From assembly GCA_003649665.1 (NCBI GenBank), contig QMSL01000039.1:1-9753 (forward strand): a stretch of 9,753 bases of DNA. The letters run 5' to 3'. Source of the stretch: Thermoprotei archaeon (GTDB lineage Archaea; Thermoproteota; Thermoprotei; QMSL01; B3-G16). How positions within the stretch are numbered: position 1 is the stretch's first letter; the number at the start of each line of letters is the position of its first letter. The notes beneath the pieces were generated by a model. It was not told the origin of the DNA and ran no database searches. It was given only the letters and a program-made list of their open reading frames with translations. Position numbers and translations under genes: made by a program. Below, piece after piece: positions 1 to 6,277 of the stretch.

Positions 1-950
1 ACATTACACGCTAATTCCGTGATCTCTAATAACTGCTTTCTAGAATAATCTAGATCATTTGCCCAATCATGCGCTTCATTTATAACGTCATATGCATAGA
101 TTTTACCCTCATATCTTTTCACTATCTCTTCTATTCTTTTCTCTATAGCGGCGCGAACTTCCTCGTAACTTCTCCCTTTTATCCATTTAGGAATGCCTGC
201 AGGCTCGTAAAACCATACTAATGGGTGTCCCTTTATCTTTATGTTTTCCTTCCTTAGCCATGATACCATTTCATCAGTTATCTTCCATTTCTTCTTCCCC
301 TTCTCCGGCTCAAAAAAGGCCCAGTAAAATGGTATTGTAGCGTAATTGAATATCTCCTTAAAGAATTTATCGTATTTCTCACCAAGACGTGGATGACCGA
401 AGAAGTTACAACCGAAGAGGAATCCTTCCCTCCTTCCATGCCTCTCTATATCTTGTTTTGCCTTCTCAAATGCTAACATTTCTCCAGCCCACATGCCGTT
501 TGATAAAGCTTTAATTGCGTGAACCGCCTTCTCCTTCTCACTACTTGCCTTTTCTGCTAACTCTAATTCCTTCTCCATTGCTCTTAATCGGGTGTAGAAT
601 TCATCGGAGAATACATAGCGCTTACTATCGCACTTATTCAGCTCATGGATTATCTTAGAGTATCTAGTTCTAGCGAGCTCTACGTTTAAGTTTATCTCTT
701 TATATGTATCGTCATATCCAACGCCTTCATTATCAGCTGGAATGTAAGCTCGCCCAAAATTAGGAATATTGAACAATATGAATACCTGGAATGGTCTATC
801 TGGGACTTCTATCTTTATCATGCCATCGCGTACCTTTTTTACGTACTTCTCTATTCTGAAGGGTACGTAATTAAGATCAGCTAGGTAAAATCCCCATATG
901 TTCTTAGAAGGTAACATTCTTCCCTCAGGATCGAATATTCTTATTAACAT
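1..950 (-). CDS. Glycoside hydrolase family 10 (endo-xylanase-like) protein, 3' end cut by left edge
   Basis: The frame is open from an ATG at 950 to the left edge, giving 316 residues without a stop. Residues 1-100 look beta-rich and about 100-170 look helical and charged. A GH10 catalytic barrel begins near 175 with FLFGCNFFGH, like the FGCN(I/F)F entry of GH10 domains that carry an N-terminal extension. GHPLVW (His242) matches the conserved GH-x-LVWH strand, and DVINEA holds the expected acid/base Glu292. The nucleophile Glu lies outside the window. By family the protein should hydrolyse internal beta-1,4 links in xylan or related glycans, but the substrate is not shown. No signal peptide is visible, so a cytoplasmic location is suggested. 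The ATG at 950 is preferred over a GTG at 998 because the TATA-like box at 1009-1017 would start transcription downstream of that GTG. Fold assignment is firm; substrate is not. Confidence 0.88.
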   Translation of the reverse strand, partial: MLIRIFDPEGRMLPSKNIWGFYLADLNYVPFRIEKYVKKVRDGMIKIEVPDRPFQVFILFNIPNFGRAYIPADNEGVGYDDTYKEINLNVELARTRYSKIIHELNKCDSKRYVFSDEFYTRLRAMEKELELAEKASSEKEKAVHAIKALSNGMWAGEMLAFEKAKQDIERHGRREGFLFGCNFFGHPRLGEKYDKFFKEIFNYATIPFYWAFFEPEKGKKKWKITDEMVSWLRKENIKIKGHPLVWFYEPAGIPKWIKGRSYEEVRAAIEKRIEEIVKRYEGKIYAYDVINEAHDWANDLDYSRKQLLEITELACN

Positions 951-1008
951 AGCTCTAACCGTTAAGTAATCCTCGTAAAGGCAATTTATAATTTGCACTT
1001 AGTAATAA

Positions 1009-1017
1009 CTATATAAA
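1009..1017 (-). promoter_or_regulatory. TATA-like box before the GH10 gene
   Basis: On the minus strand this reads TTTATATAG, a good archaeal TATA-box match. Its centre lies about 63 bases before the ATG at 950, so transcription would start near 985-990 and leave a leader of roughly 35-40 bases. The box sits in the 121-base gap after the acetyltransferase gene, which suggests that the GH10 gene can be transcribed on its own. No other feature is evident in that gap. Confidence 0.5.
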
Positions 1018-1071
1018 GGTAAGTTATCAATAAGCTGACATCATAAAGACATTTAGGGATGTTATTCTATT

Positions 1072-2196
1072 TCACCATCTATCAGGTTGCCATACATAAG
1101 GTACTCCTTTAGGGAACAGCGCGTTCAATATAGGAATTGCCTCACTATCTACCTTTACAGAGTCGTAGACTACATCCTTTACACTCCTATAACCAAATAT
1201 TAATTGAGTTAGTGATGCCTGTGATATTTTAAAGTCATAGCCTGACGCTTGTTTTTCAAGTACCTCTACGGTATCACCATCAATTTTTAGGGAGACGTTG
1301 CCTATATCAGTACTTATATTCAATGTAACGTTCCTCCTTATATTAGCTACCTTAAGTCTCCTCTCGAGCTCAGGGCGTATGACGTGGAATAACCTCTCTA
1401 AGTCTATTATTCTTGCCATGCCATGAGCTACCTTTGGATAATCAACTCTTAATAGATACCCGTATCTTAATGCGAAATCCGCAAACTCATGGTCGAAGGG
1501 TACGTAGAACTCTAGATAAGCAAATCTACCATCTATGGCTCTCTTGACTAAAAAGGCCATTATGCTTTCGAAAACCCTATAATCGTAGTTTTTAGCCCCT
1601 ATCTCGGCAATGCTCATTGTGTCTCCAAATTGCCACCTTTCACAGGCGAAATATCCCACTATTTCATCTCCATCCTTAACGATATATGAAACGGGCTTGT
1701 GTTCCCAACTTATTCCCTTTGGAAAGCCCTTCCATTCCTCCTTCTTCCGAACAACTGTACCGCTCCTAGTTGCATTATTCTCATTATATATATCGACTAT
1801 GGCATCTCTATGTTCCTTATTGGTTTCATCAAATTCCTCTATAGTATGATGACATTTTGCCTCCTCGGCATTCTTTACCAATATTGAGAGCCTATGCTCT
1901 CCCATAAAAACCGCATAGCCAAACCTATGGTAGAAGTGTGAAATGCCGAATAATCCACTTAATGGGTAGGACTTCTCCTTCATCCAGGATATCGCGTGAT
2001 TAAGCACTCTACTAGCATAACCCTTCATCCTATGTTCCTTCTTTGTATAAACGCCTGCAATTCCACCAAGAAAGACCTCTTGTGTGCCTATTCGCACGTT
2101 AAAATCCCTGATGTAAAGCCAGCTTGCTGGCTCTCCATTTACTCTTAGCTCTACCTTATGGGTACGCTTATCGACGTCTATGACTTCGATCTGCAT
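1072..2196 (-). CDS. Eis-like GNAT family N-acetyltransferase with C-terminal SCP2-like domain
   Basis: This 374-residue protein has the architecture of the Eis group: a first GNAT domain, a second degenerate GNAT domain (about 110-270) and a C-terminal sterol-carrier-like domain (about 280-374). The acetyl-CoA pyrophosphate loop is seen at residues 44-61, GGIAGVYTKKEHRMKGYA, which fits the (R/Q)xxGx(G/A) rule as R56-M-K-G59-Y-A61. YHRFGY at 89-94 matches the Eis (I)YxRFGY motif, which supplies the catalytic tyrosine in studied members. The C-terminus (LFPKGVPYVWQPDRW) is also typical: in Eis the terminal carboxylate acts in catalysis, and here it would be that of Trp374. The family transfers acetyl from acetyl-CoA to amines such as aminoglycosides, lysines or polyamines; the archaeal substrate is unknown. 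The ATG at 2196 has GAGGG just 3 bases upstream, a shorter spacing than usual. The protein is probably cytoplasmic. Confidence 0.85.
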   Translation of the reverse strand: MQIEVIDVDKRTHKVELRVNGEPASWLYIRDFNVRIGTQEVFLGGIAGVYTKKEHRMKGYASRVLNHAISWMKEKSYPLSGLFGISHFYHRFGYAVFMGEHRLSILVKNAEEAKCHHTIEEFDETNKEHRDAIVDIYNENNATRSGTVVRKKEEWKGFPKGISWEHKPVSYIVKDGDEIVGYFACERWQFGDTMSIAEIGAKNYDYRVFESIMAFLVKRAIDGRFAYLEFYVPFDHEFADFALRYGYLLRVDYPKVAHGMARIIDLERLFHVIRPELERRLKVANIRRNVTLNISTDIGNVSLKIDGDTVEVLEKQASGYDFKISQASLTQLIFGYRSVKDVVYDSVKVDSEAIPILNALFPKGVPYVWQPDRW

Positions 2197-2223
2197 AATC
2201 CCTCTTTAGAGTTCTCAATGTTG

Positions 2224-2232
2224 ATATAAATA
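2224..2232 (-). promoter_or_regulatory. TATA-like box before the acetyltransferase gene
   Basis: The minus strand reads TATTTATAT here, centred about 32 bases before the ATG at 2196. The predicted transcript start (near 2202) would leave only a very short leader, which would remove most of the GAGGG at 2204-2200. Either the transcript starts a little earlier than the rule predicts, or the gene is also read from the M24 gene upstream, whose stop is 80 bases away. Confidence 0.4.
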
Positions 2233-2276
2233 GGTTTAGTTGGCTACTTACATCACTTGCCGTTACTGATTGGGGC

Positions 2277-3449
2277 TTAACTATGTAATGATAGTTCCTT
2301 GAGGAAAGGCGTCATATTCTTGACTCCTCTCCGTAATATTATAACGTCATCTTCCACCCTTATGCCAAAATTTTTAGTGTAAAGACCAGGCTCTACCGTA
2401 ACTGTCATATTCTCTTTTAATAAGTCATGAGAAGCTGGATGTATTGCAGGTCGCTCGTGTATTCTCAGCCCTACGCCATGACCAAGCCTATGAGGGAATA
2501 ACGATCCATATCCTTTGCTCTTTATGTACTCCCTTGCGATATTATCGGCTTCATTTGCCTTCATACCACTCACTACTTCTTTAAATACCTCATCCTGGGC
2601 TTCAATTAAGACGTGAAACATGTCCTCCTGTTCCTTTGTAGGACTTCCCAATACCCACGTTCGGGTTATATCAGCCCAATAACCATCGGCGCACACATTA
2701 AATTCAATTAGTATGATATCGCCTCTTTTTATTCTCCTACTAGAGGATATATTAAATGGATACCATGCCTTTGCAGAATTCTCTCCAGACATCACAAAGG
2801 CAAAAGCTCTAGCTCTACGAACCTTCCCTTTATAATCCACTCCCTCTGAATATACTGCTTTCTCTGCTTCAGCAGCAAGCTCGCTCTCCTTCATGCCTTC
2901 CTTCACGTTATCGATTAAGGCCTCAAGGCCTATACGAGCTAGCTCATTCGCTAATGCAATCCTTTGGAGCTCAAAATCCGTTTTTACCATTCTCAACTCC
3001 AATAACATATCAGTAATATCAACTAGTTCAACATTCCACGCATCCTTAAGTAAGCTGAATGTAGCATTACTAGCATAATTTATTTCACCTACAACACTAT
3101 TGGTGGCGGTTGTCTCCCAATAAAATTCACAGCCGACTTTAGCGCCTTTACGCACCTCTATTTCCTTAATGATGTCAGATATAAGCTTATAGGGATTCCA
3201 TATTTCTCTAAGGGTTTCCGTTTCGTATGGACGTATGTCCTTAACCCAACCAACTTCAGCGAACTCCAACTCTGCTTGAGGAACTATAAGGATTGGTTCA
3301 TCGTCAAGAGGGAATATTACAAGGGACCATCCCATGACTGGCCAGTATCCTGAAAGGTAAAGGACATTCTCAGGATTCTTACAAACTATGAGGTCAATAT
3401 CTCTCTCTTCCATAACCTTTTTAACACGAAGTAACCTTTCCTTATCCAT
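2277..3449 (-). CDS. M24 family metallopeptidase (Xaa-Pro dipeptidase/aminopeptidase-like)
   Basis: The 390-residue protein has the two-domain build of the prolidase/creatinase family: an N-terminal creatinase-like domain (1-140) and a C-terminal pita-bread catalytic domain (150-390). By homology it cleaves peptide bonds next to proline with two metal ions in the cytoplasm. The metal positions by alignment are Glu249 (usually Asp), Asp260 in ADITRT, His324 in GHGVGL, Glu353 in VEPGLY and Glu366 in RVEDD; His331 in IHERP is the usual second histidine. The spacing fits archaeal prolidase. The Glu at the first position is unusual. An in-frame TTG at 3482 could add 11 residues, but the ATG at 3449 has GAGGAG at 3462-3457 with a 7-base spacer, so I chose it. 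The gene is divergent from the dehydrogenase gene. Exact peptide preference cannot be read from the sequence. Confidence 0.88.
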   Translation of the reverse strand: MDKERLLRVKKVMEERDIDLIVCKNPENVLYLSGYWPVMGWSLVIFPLDDEPILIVPQAELEFAEVGWVKDIRPYETETLREIWNPYKLISDIIKEIEVRKGAKVGCEFYWETTATNSVVGEINYASNATFSLLKDAWNVELVDITDMLLELRMVKTDFELQRIALANELARIGLEALIDNVKEGMKESELAAEAEKAVYSEGVDYKGKVRRARAFAFVMSGENSAKAWYPFNISSSRRIKRGDIILIEFNVCADGYWADITRTWVLGSPTKEQEDMFHVLIEAQDEVFKEVVSGMKANEADNIAREYIKSKGYGSLFPHRLGHGVGLRIHERPAIHPASHDLLKENMTVTVEPGLYTKNFGIRVEDDVIILRRGVKNMTPFLKELSLHS

Positions 3450-3520
3450 AACTAAGCTCCTCAATAATATCTTAAAATTCAAAATTAGTTTTAAGGTATT
3501 TAATAGCGGGTGAATTTGGT
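3450..3520. promoter_or_regulatory. Divergent promoter region between M24 peptidase and dehydrogenase genes
   Basis: These 71 bases must hold the start signals of both genes. For the minus-strand peptidase, TATTAAATA (3505-3497) predicts a transcript start near 3475 and a leader of about 26 bases that includes GAGGAG at 3462-3457. For the plus-strand dehydrogenase, TTAAAATTC near 3472-3480 predicts a start near 3501, just ahead of GGTGA at 3509-3513, which is 7 bases before the ATG at 3521. The two core promoters overlap, so the genes could compete or be co-regulated. I see no clear operator repeat. Confidence 0.45.
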
Positions 3521-4615
3521 ATGAATTTAGTTGGTAAAAGAATGAAGGCGGCCGTATTGGAAGCTCCTCAGCGACTTGTGCTAAAAGAGGTACCGATACC
3601 CCAGTTAAAGGAGGATGAAGTTTTAGTTAAAGTCGGTGCTTGTGGGATATGTGGAAGCGACGTGAGGTATTACTTCGGTGAAAACCCATGGGCGCTCCAT
3701 ACGCTAGGAAAGGAGGAGGAAATGCCTCCTAATGTTATACTAGGCCATGAAATCTCTGGTGATATCGTTGAGGTAGGCTCTTCGGAGTTAAAGGATAGAA
3801 TAGGTAAAAGAGTTGGGATAATAGCGTTCAGGGCATGTGGTACGTGTTATTACTGTAGAAAGGGGCTTCACAATTTATGTGCAAACATGTTACATATTGG
3901 ACATGATGGGAGGTGGCGTGATGTTGAGTACGTACCAGGTGGGTTCGCAGAATACGTACCGGTATGGAATGATAAGGCACATATAATTCCGTCAGATATA
4001 AGCTATGAGGAAGCGACTCAACTAGATGGACTAGCGGTTGCGGTTCATGCTACTAATAGGGGAAATGTAAGACCGGGAGATTCTGTCATGATTATAGGTC
4101 AGGGCGCTATAGGATTGATGATAGCGCAGGTGGTAAAAGTTATGGGAGCTACAACGGTTATAGCAGTAGACATAAGAGATAAACCACTTGATGTAGCTCT
4201 AAGATTAGGTGTGGATCATACGTTAAATAGCAAGAGAGATGATGTGTTTAAGGAAGTAATGAGGCTAACGAATCAGGAAGGAGTTGATGTAGTCTTCGAT
4301 ACCGTAGGCTCAAAGGAGACGGTCTTATTAGGCCTTAAGTCATTAGCTAGAGGAGGTAGATTAGTACTAGTAGCGCTTTCTAAGGAGAGGATAACGATAG
4401 ACCTAACTATGCTTAGTGGTGAAAGGGTAATAACGTCTTCTGCTAATAATCTCTACTATGAGTATACTGTCGCAGTTAAATTGCTTTCATCTCATAGGGT
4501 ACAGGTAAGGCCATTCATAACGCATGTTTTCAACCTAGATGAAATAGAGGAGGCCTTTAAGGTTGCCATCAATAAGGATGAGTATGATGCAATAAAGGTA
4601 ATAGTAAAGCCTTAA
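3521..4615 (+). CDS. Zinc-dependent medium-chain alcohol/polyol dehydrogenase
   Basis: This 364-residue protein belongs to the zinc-containing medium-chain dehydrogenase superfamily. Catalytic zinc ligands are Cys44 in CGICGSD and the pair His76-Glu77 in LGHE. A structural zinc site is formed by Cys106, Cys109, Cys112 and Cys120, with the usual C-x2-C-x2-C-x7-C spacing. The Rossmann fold shows GQGAIG at 193-198, and Asp217 after the second strand favours NAD over NADP. It oxidises an alcohol, probably a secondary alcohol or sugar polyol as in the sorbitol/threonine dehydrogenase subgroup, but the substrate cannot be named. The start at 3521 has GGTGA 7 bases upstream; an in-frame ATG at 3542 (MKAAVLEAP) matches the common N-terminus of the family and is the alternative. 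The gene converges on the DUF362 gene with a 6-base gap. It is cytoplasmic. Confidence 0.9.
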   Translation: MNLVGKRMKAAVLEAPQRLVLKEVPIPQLKEDEVLVKVGACGICGSDVRYYFGENPWALHTLGKEEEMPPNVILGHEISGDIVEVGSSELKDRIGKRVGIIAFRACGTCYYCRKGLHNLCANMLHIGHDGRWRDVEYVPGGFAEYVPVWNDKAHIIPSDISYEEATQLDGLAVAVHATNRGNVRPGDSVMIIGQGAIGLMIAQVVKVMGATTVIAVDIRDKPLDVALRLGVDHTLNSKRDDVFKEVMRLTNQEGVDVVFDTVGSKETVLLGLKSLARGGRLVLVALSKERITIDLTMLSGERVITSSANNLYYEYTVAVKLLSSHRVQVRPFITHVFNLDEIEEAFKVAINKDEYDAIKVIVKP

Positions 4616-4625
4616 GCGCTCTTAA
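4612..4625. repeat. Small inverted repeat carrying both convergent stop codons
   Basis: TTAAG (4612-4616) and CTTAA (4621-4625) are perfect inverted copies around CGCT. The left arm contains the TAA of the dehydrogenase gene and the right arm the TAA of the DUF362 gene. The stem is only 5 base pairs and AT-rich, so a strong hairpin is unlikely. The symmetry may simply reflect the two facing stops. Neither strand has a T-run of terminator length here. Confidence 0.35.
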
Positions 4626-6202
4626 ATTGGTACTAGAGGTACTACTATGCCCTTATCGATGAAGTCTAGAGAGTGCTTAAAGAGCTCTTCCTCAAGGTAT
4701 ATTAGCCTTAACCACGTAATTGGAGATACGAAGACTCCCTTTGGCAACTTAAATGGAGGACCATTTCTTAAGTCCCAAGGATTTCTCACCTCCTCCATTC
4801 CCTCAAAATCAAATAATGTAAGAGAAAGGGAATGTGGATCTCTTGGTTCATTTAGTAATCGTTCGGCTAGCCTTAAGGACCACACGTCCTTAGACTCAAC
4901 CATCACATCATCAATACGAGATACTGAGTACTTCTCGCAGAAGCTCTTATTCTTCATAGTTAATATCTCTGGAAATCCCTTATTCCCGTAACCGACCATT
5001 ATGTCTAGAGCGAGAGATTCAGTTGCAACAAAGTTCGTACTAGCCAGTGCAAAACCGCCTAGCCTTCTCCTCCCATATATTAAGGGGCCTTCACCATCCA
5101 TTCCAACAATGCCAGAAAGTATCCCTACAATATCCGTTCCTCTTCTACGGAGTTCCTCAGCTAATGTAGCATACATTCCTATGTACCTTATAACAACATA
5201 GCCCATACCCAAGATGAAGGGGGCCATGTTGCAACAGAGAAGATGAACATCACTAACTACCAATAATTCATCTTCCTCCTTACACACCATAAGTGGAGCG
5301 GATGATACAAGACCATTGGAAATTATGGCTCTTTCTTTTATCAGAAAGACTTCGTACCTCCTACTTTGTGGTATGTCCTCATTTAGTAATCGACTAACAT
5401 ACTCCCTATCAAATAACTTTATTGGAACTCCGTGAACATGCCACCGTACGGATGGAGGATTCCATGTTATGCTAAAGTTCTTCATGAGTAACGAATAGTA
5501 GGCCGAATTATGCATTTTCGCTATGGATGCGACTACAACAAGATCATACTTTTCATCAAACAATGCCTTAGGAGGTCTAGTCTTGGTAAAGAAGCCTAGG
5601 TCGTATTCCTTAATATACTTTATTGGCAATTCTACTAAGTCGACTTCACCTTCATAAGGATCAACGAAGAATACCTTTCCCCTATATTTCTCGTTAGAAA
5701 ATACGTGAACATAACCAGTTTCCCAGAAGGCCCTTAGAGGAGTAGGCCAGAGCATATTTTCAGCTATATGAATTTCATCTACACCGACTTCTAAGAGTGC
5801 ATCAACAATACCAGCCATTAGGGCAGGCTGAGTTGCTATCGGTTGCAGATCGGCATTACGATCCATTCCGTTAAGTCGCATTATCTCTCTGAGACGAGGG
5901 TCATGCCAGAAGGCGCCAACGAAGGCACTATTGTTAGGCTTTATTAGAACCTTGCTTGGAGATCTGGTTTTACTTAGGAGAGCATGCATTAAGTGGTAGG
6001 CAACAGAATAATGATATTTAGGAATGTTTACGCCTTCAGGAATGTGAGCCGCAAATATCTCTCCCTTTGTACCTGACCATAGCTCAACTTCTGAGAGGGG
6101 TTTTATACGCTTATAGAGCTTGGGATCAATCTTAGGAGAAATCCATTCCGGCTTAACTGATTTCTTTATCTCATCACATGTATACTTCCTAAACGACGAC
6201 AT
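4622..6202 (-). CDS. DUF362 domain-containing protein, function unknown
   Basis: The 526-residue protein shows the marks of the DUF362 family in order: VLIKPN at 85-90, a TQPALMAGIVDALLEVG helix near 124-140, ASIAKMHNSAYY-LLMKNF at 225-243 (the family's K-x-H ... KN region), GIVGMDGEGP at 364-373, and an ASTNFVATESLALD segment at 387-400. It lacks the CxxCxxC ferredoxin motif that many DUF362 proteins carry. It is longer than a bare DUF362 domain because of an N-terminal stretch of about 80 residues, a middle insertion (about 265-355) and a C-terminal tail. No signal peptide or membrane helix is seen. No reaction is established for this group, so none is proposed. The ATG at 6202 has GGGG at 6213-6210 with a 7-base spacer. 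Its only close partner is the convergent dehydrogenase, which does not imply shared function. Confidence 0.8.
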   Translation of the reverse strand: MSSFRKYTCDEIKKSVKPEWISPKIDPKLYKRIKPLSEVELWSGTKGEIFAAHIPEGVNIPKYHYSVAYHLMHALLSKTRSPSKVLIKPNNSAFVGAFWHDPRLREIMRLNGMDRNADLQPIATQPALMAGIVDALLEVGVDEIHIAENMLWPTPLRAFWETGYVHVFSNEKYRGKVFFVDPYEGEVDLVELPIKYIKEYDLGFFTKTRPPKALFDEKYDLVVVASIAKMHNSAYYSLLMKNFSITWNPPSVRWHVHGVPIKLFDREYVSRLLNEDIPQSRRYEVFLIKERAIISNGLVSSAPLMVCKEEDELLVVSDVHLLCCNMAPFILGMGYVVIRYIGMYATLAEELRRRGTDIVGILSGIVGMDGEGPLIYGRRRLGGFALASTNFVATESLALDIMVGYGNKGFPEILTMKNKSFCEKYSVSRIDDVMVESKDVWSLRLAERLLNEPRDPHSLSLTLFDFEGMEEVRNPWDLRNGPPFKLPKGVFVSPITWLRLIYLEEELFKHSLDFIDKGIVVPLVPI

Positions 6203-6245
6203 TGTAAATCCCCTTAGCCCTCATTAAAAGTATGTTTCGTTAAGA

Positions 6246-6259
6246 TTAAAAAAATTAAC
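6246..6259 (-). promoter_or_regulatory. T-tract: possible terminator of the protease gene and TATA-like box of the DUF362 gene
   Basis: On the minus strand a run of seven T (6254-6248) lies 24 bases after the TAG of the protease gene, the kind of U-rich tract at which archaeal transcription can end. The same stretch, TTTTTTTAA, is centred about 48 bases before the DUF362 ATG. As a TATA-like element it would place a transcript start near 6224 and leave the GGGG ribosome site in the leader. The two roles are not exclusive; both are inferred. The rest of the 75-base gap holds nothing else I can name. Confidence 0.4.
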
Positions 6260-6277
6260 ATGAAAGATGTAATATCA

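Noticed and set aside
951..998. GTG start at 998 for the GH10 gene
   Set aside because: It would lie upstream of the transcript start predicted from the TATA-like box at 1009-1017; the ATG at 950 fits better.
1049..1062. Possible hairpin terminator (ACAT/ATGT) after the acetyltransferase gene
   Set aside because: Only four base pairs and no following T-run.
1610..1887. Two plus-strand open frames inside the acetyltransferase gene
   Set aside because: They lie wholly antisense to a well-supported gene, lack recognisable domains and have low-complexity Ser/Leu/Ile-rich products.
2893..3078. Plus-strand open frame antisense to the M24 peptidase
   Set aside because: Short, serine-rich, no family resemblance; an antisense shadow of the peptidase gene.
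3450..3482. TTG-initiated extension of the M24 peptidase by 11 residues
   Set aside because: The ATG at 3449 has a well-spaced GAGGAG site that would lie within the extension, and the predicted transcript start (near 3475) lies after the TTG.
4647..5201. Two plus-strand open frames antisense to the DUF362 gene
   Set aside because: Serine-rich translations with no motif, fully inside a gene with clear family motifs.
4622..6202. Lactate racemase (LarA)-like protein
   Set aside because: Considered because of size, but the KPN, K-x-H...KN and GMDGEGP motifs in order point to DUF362 instead.
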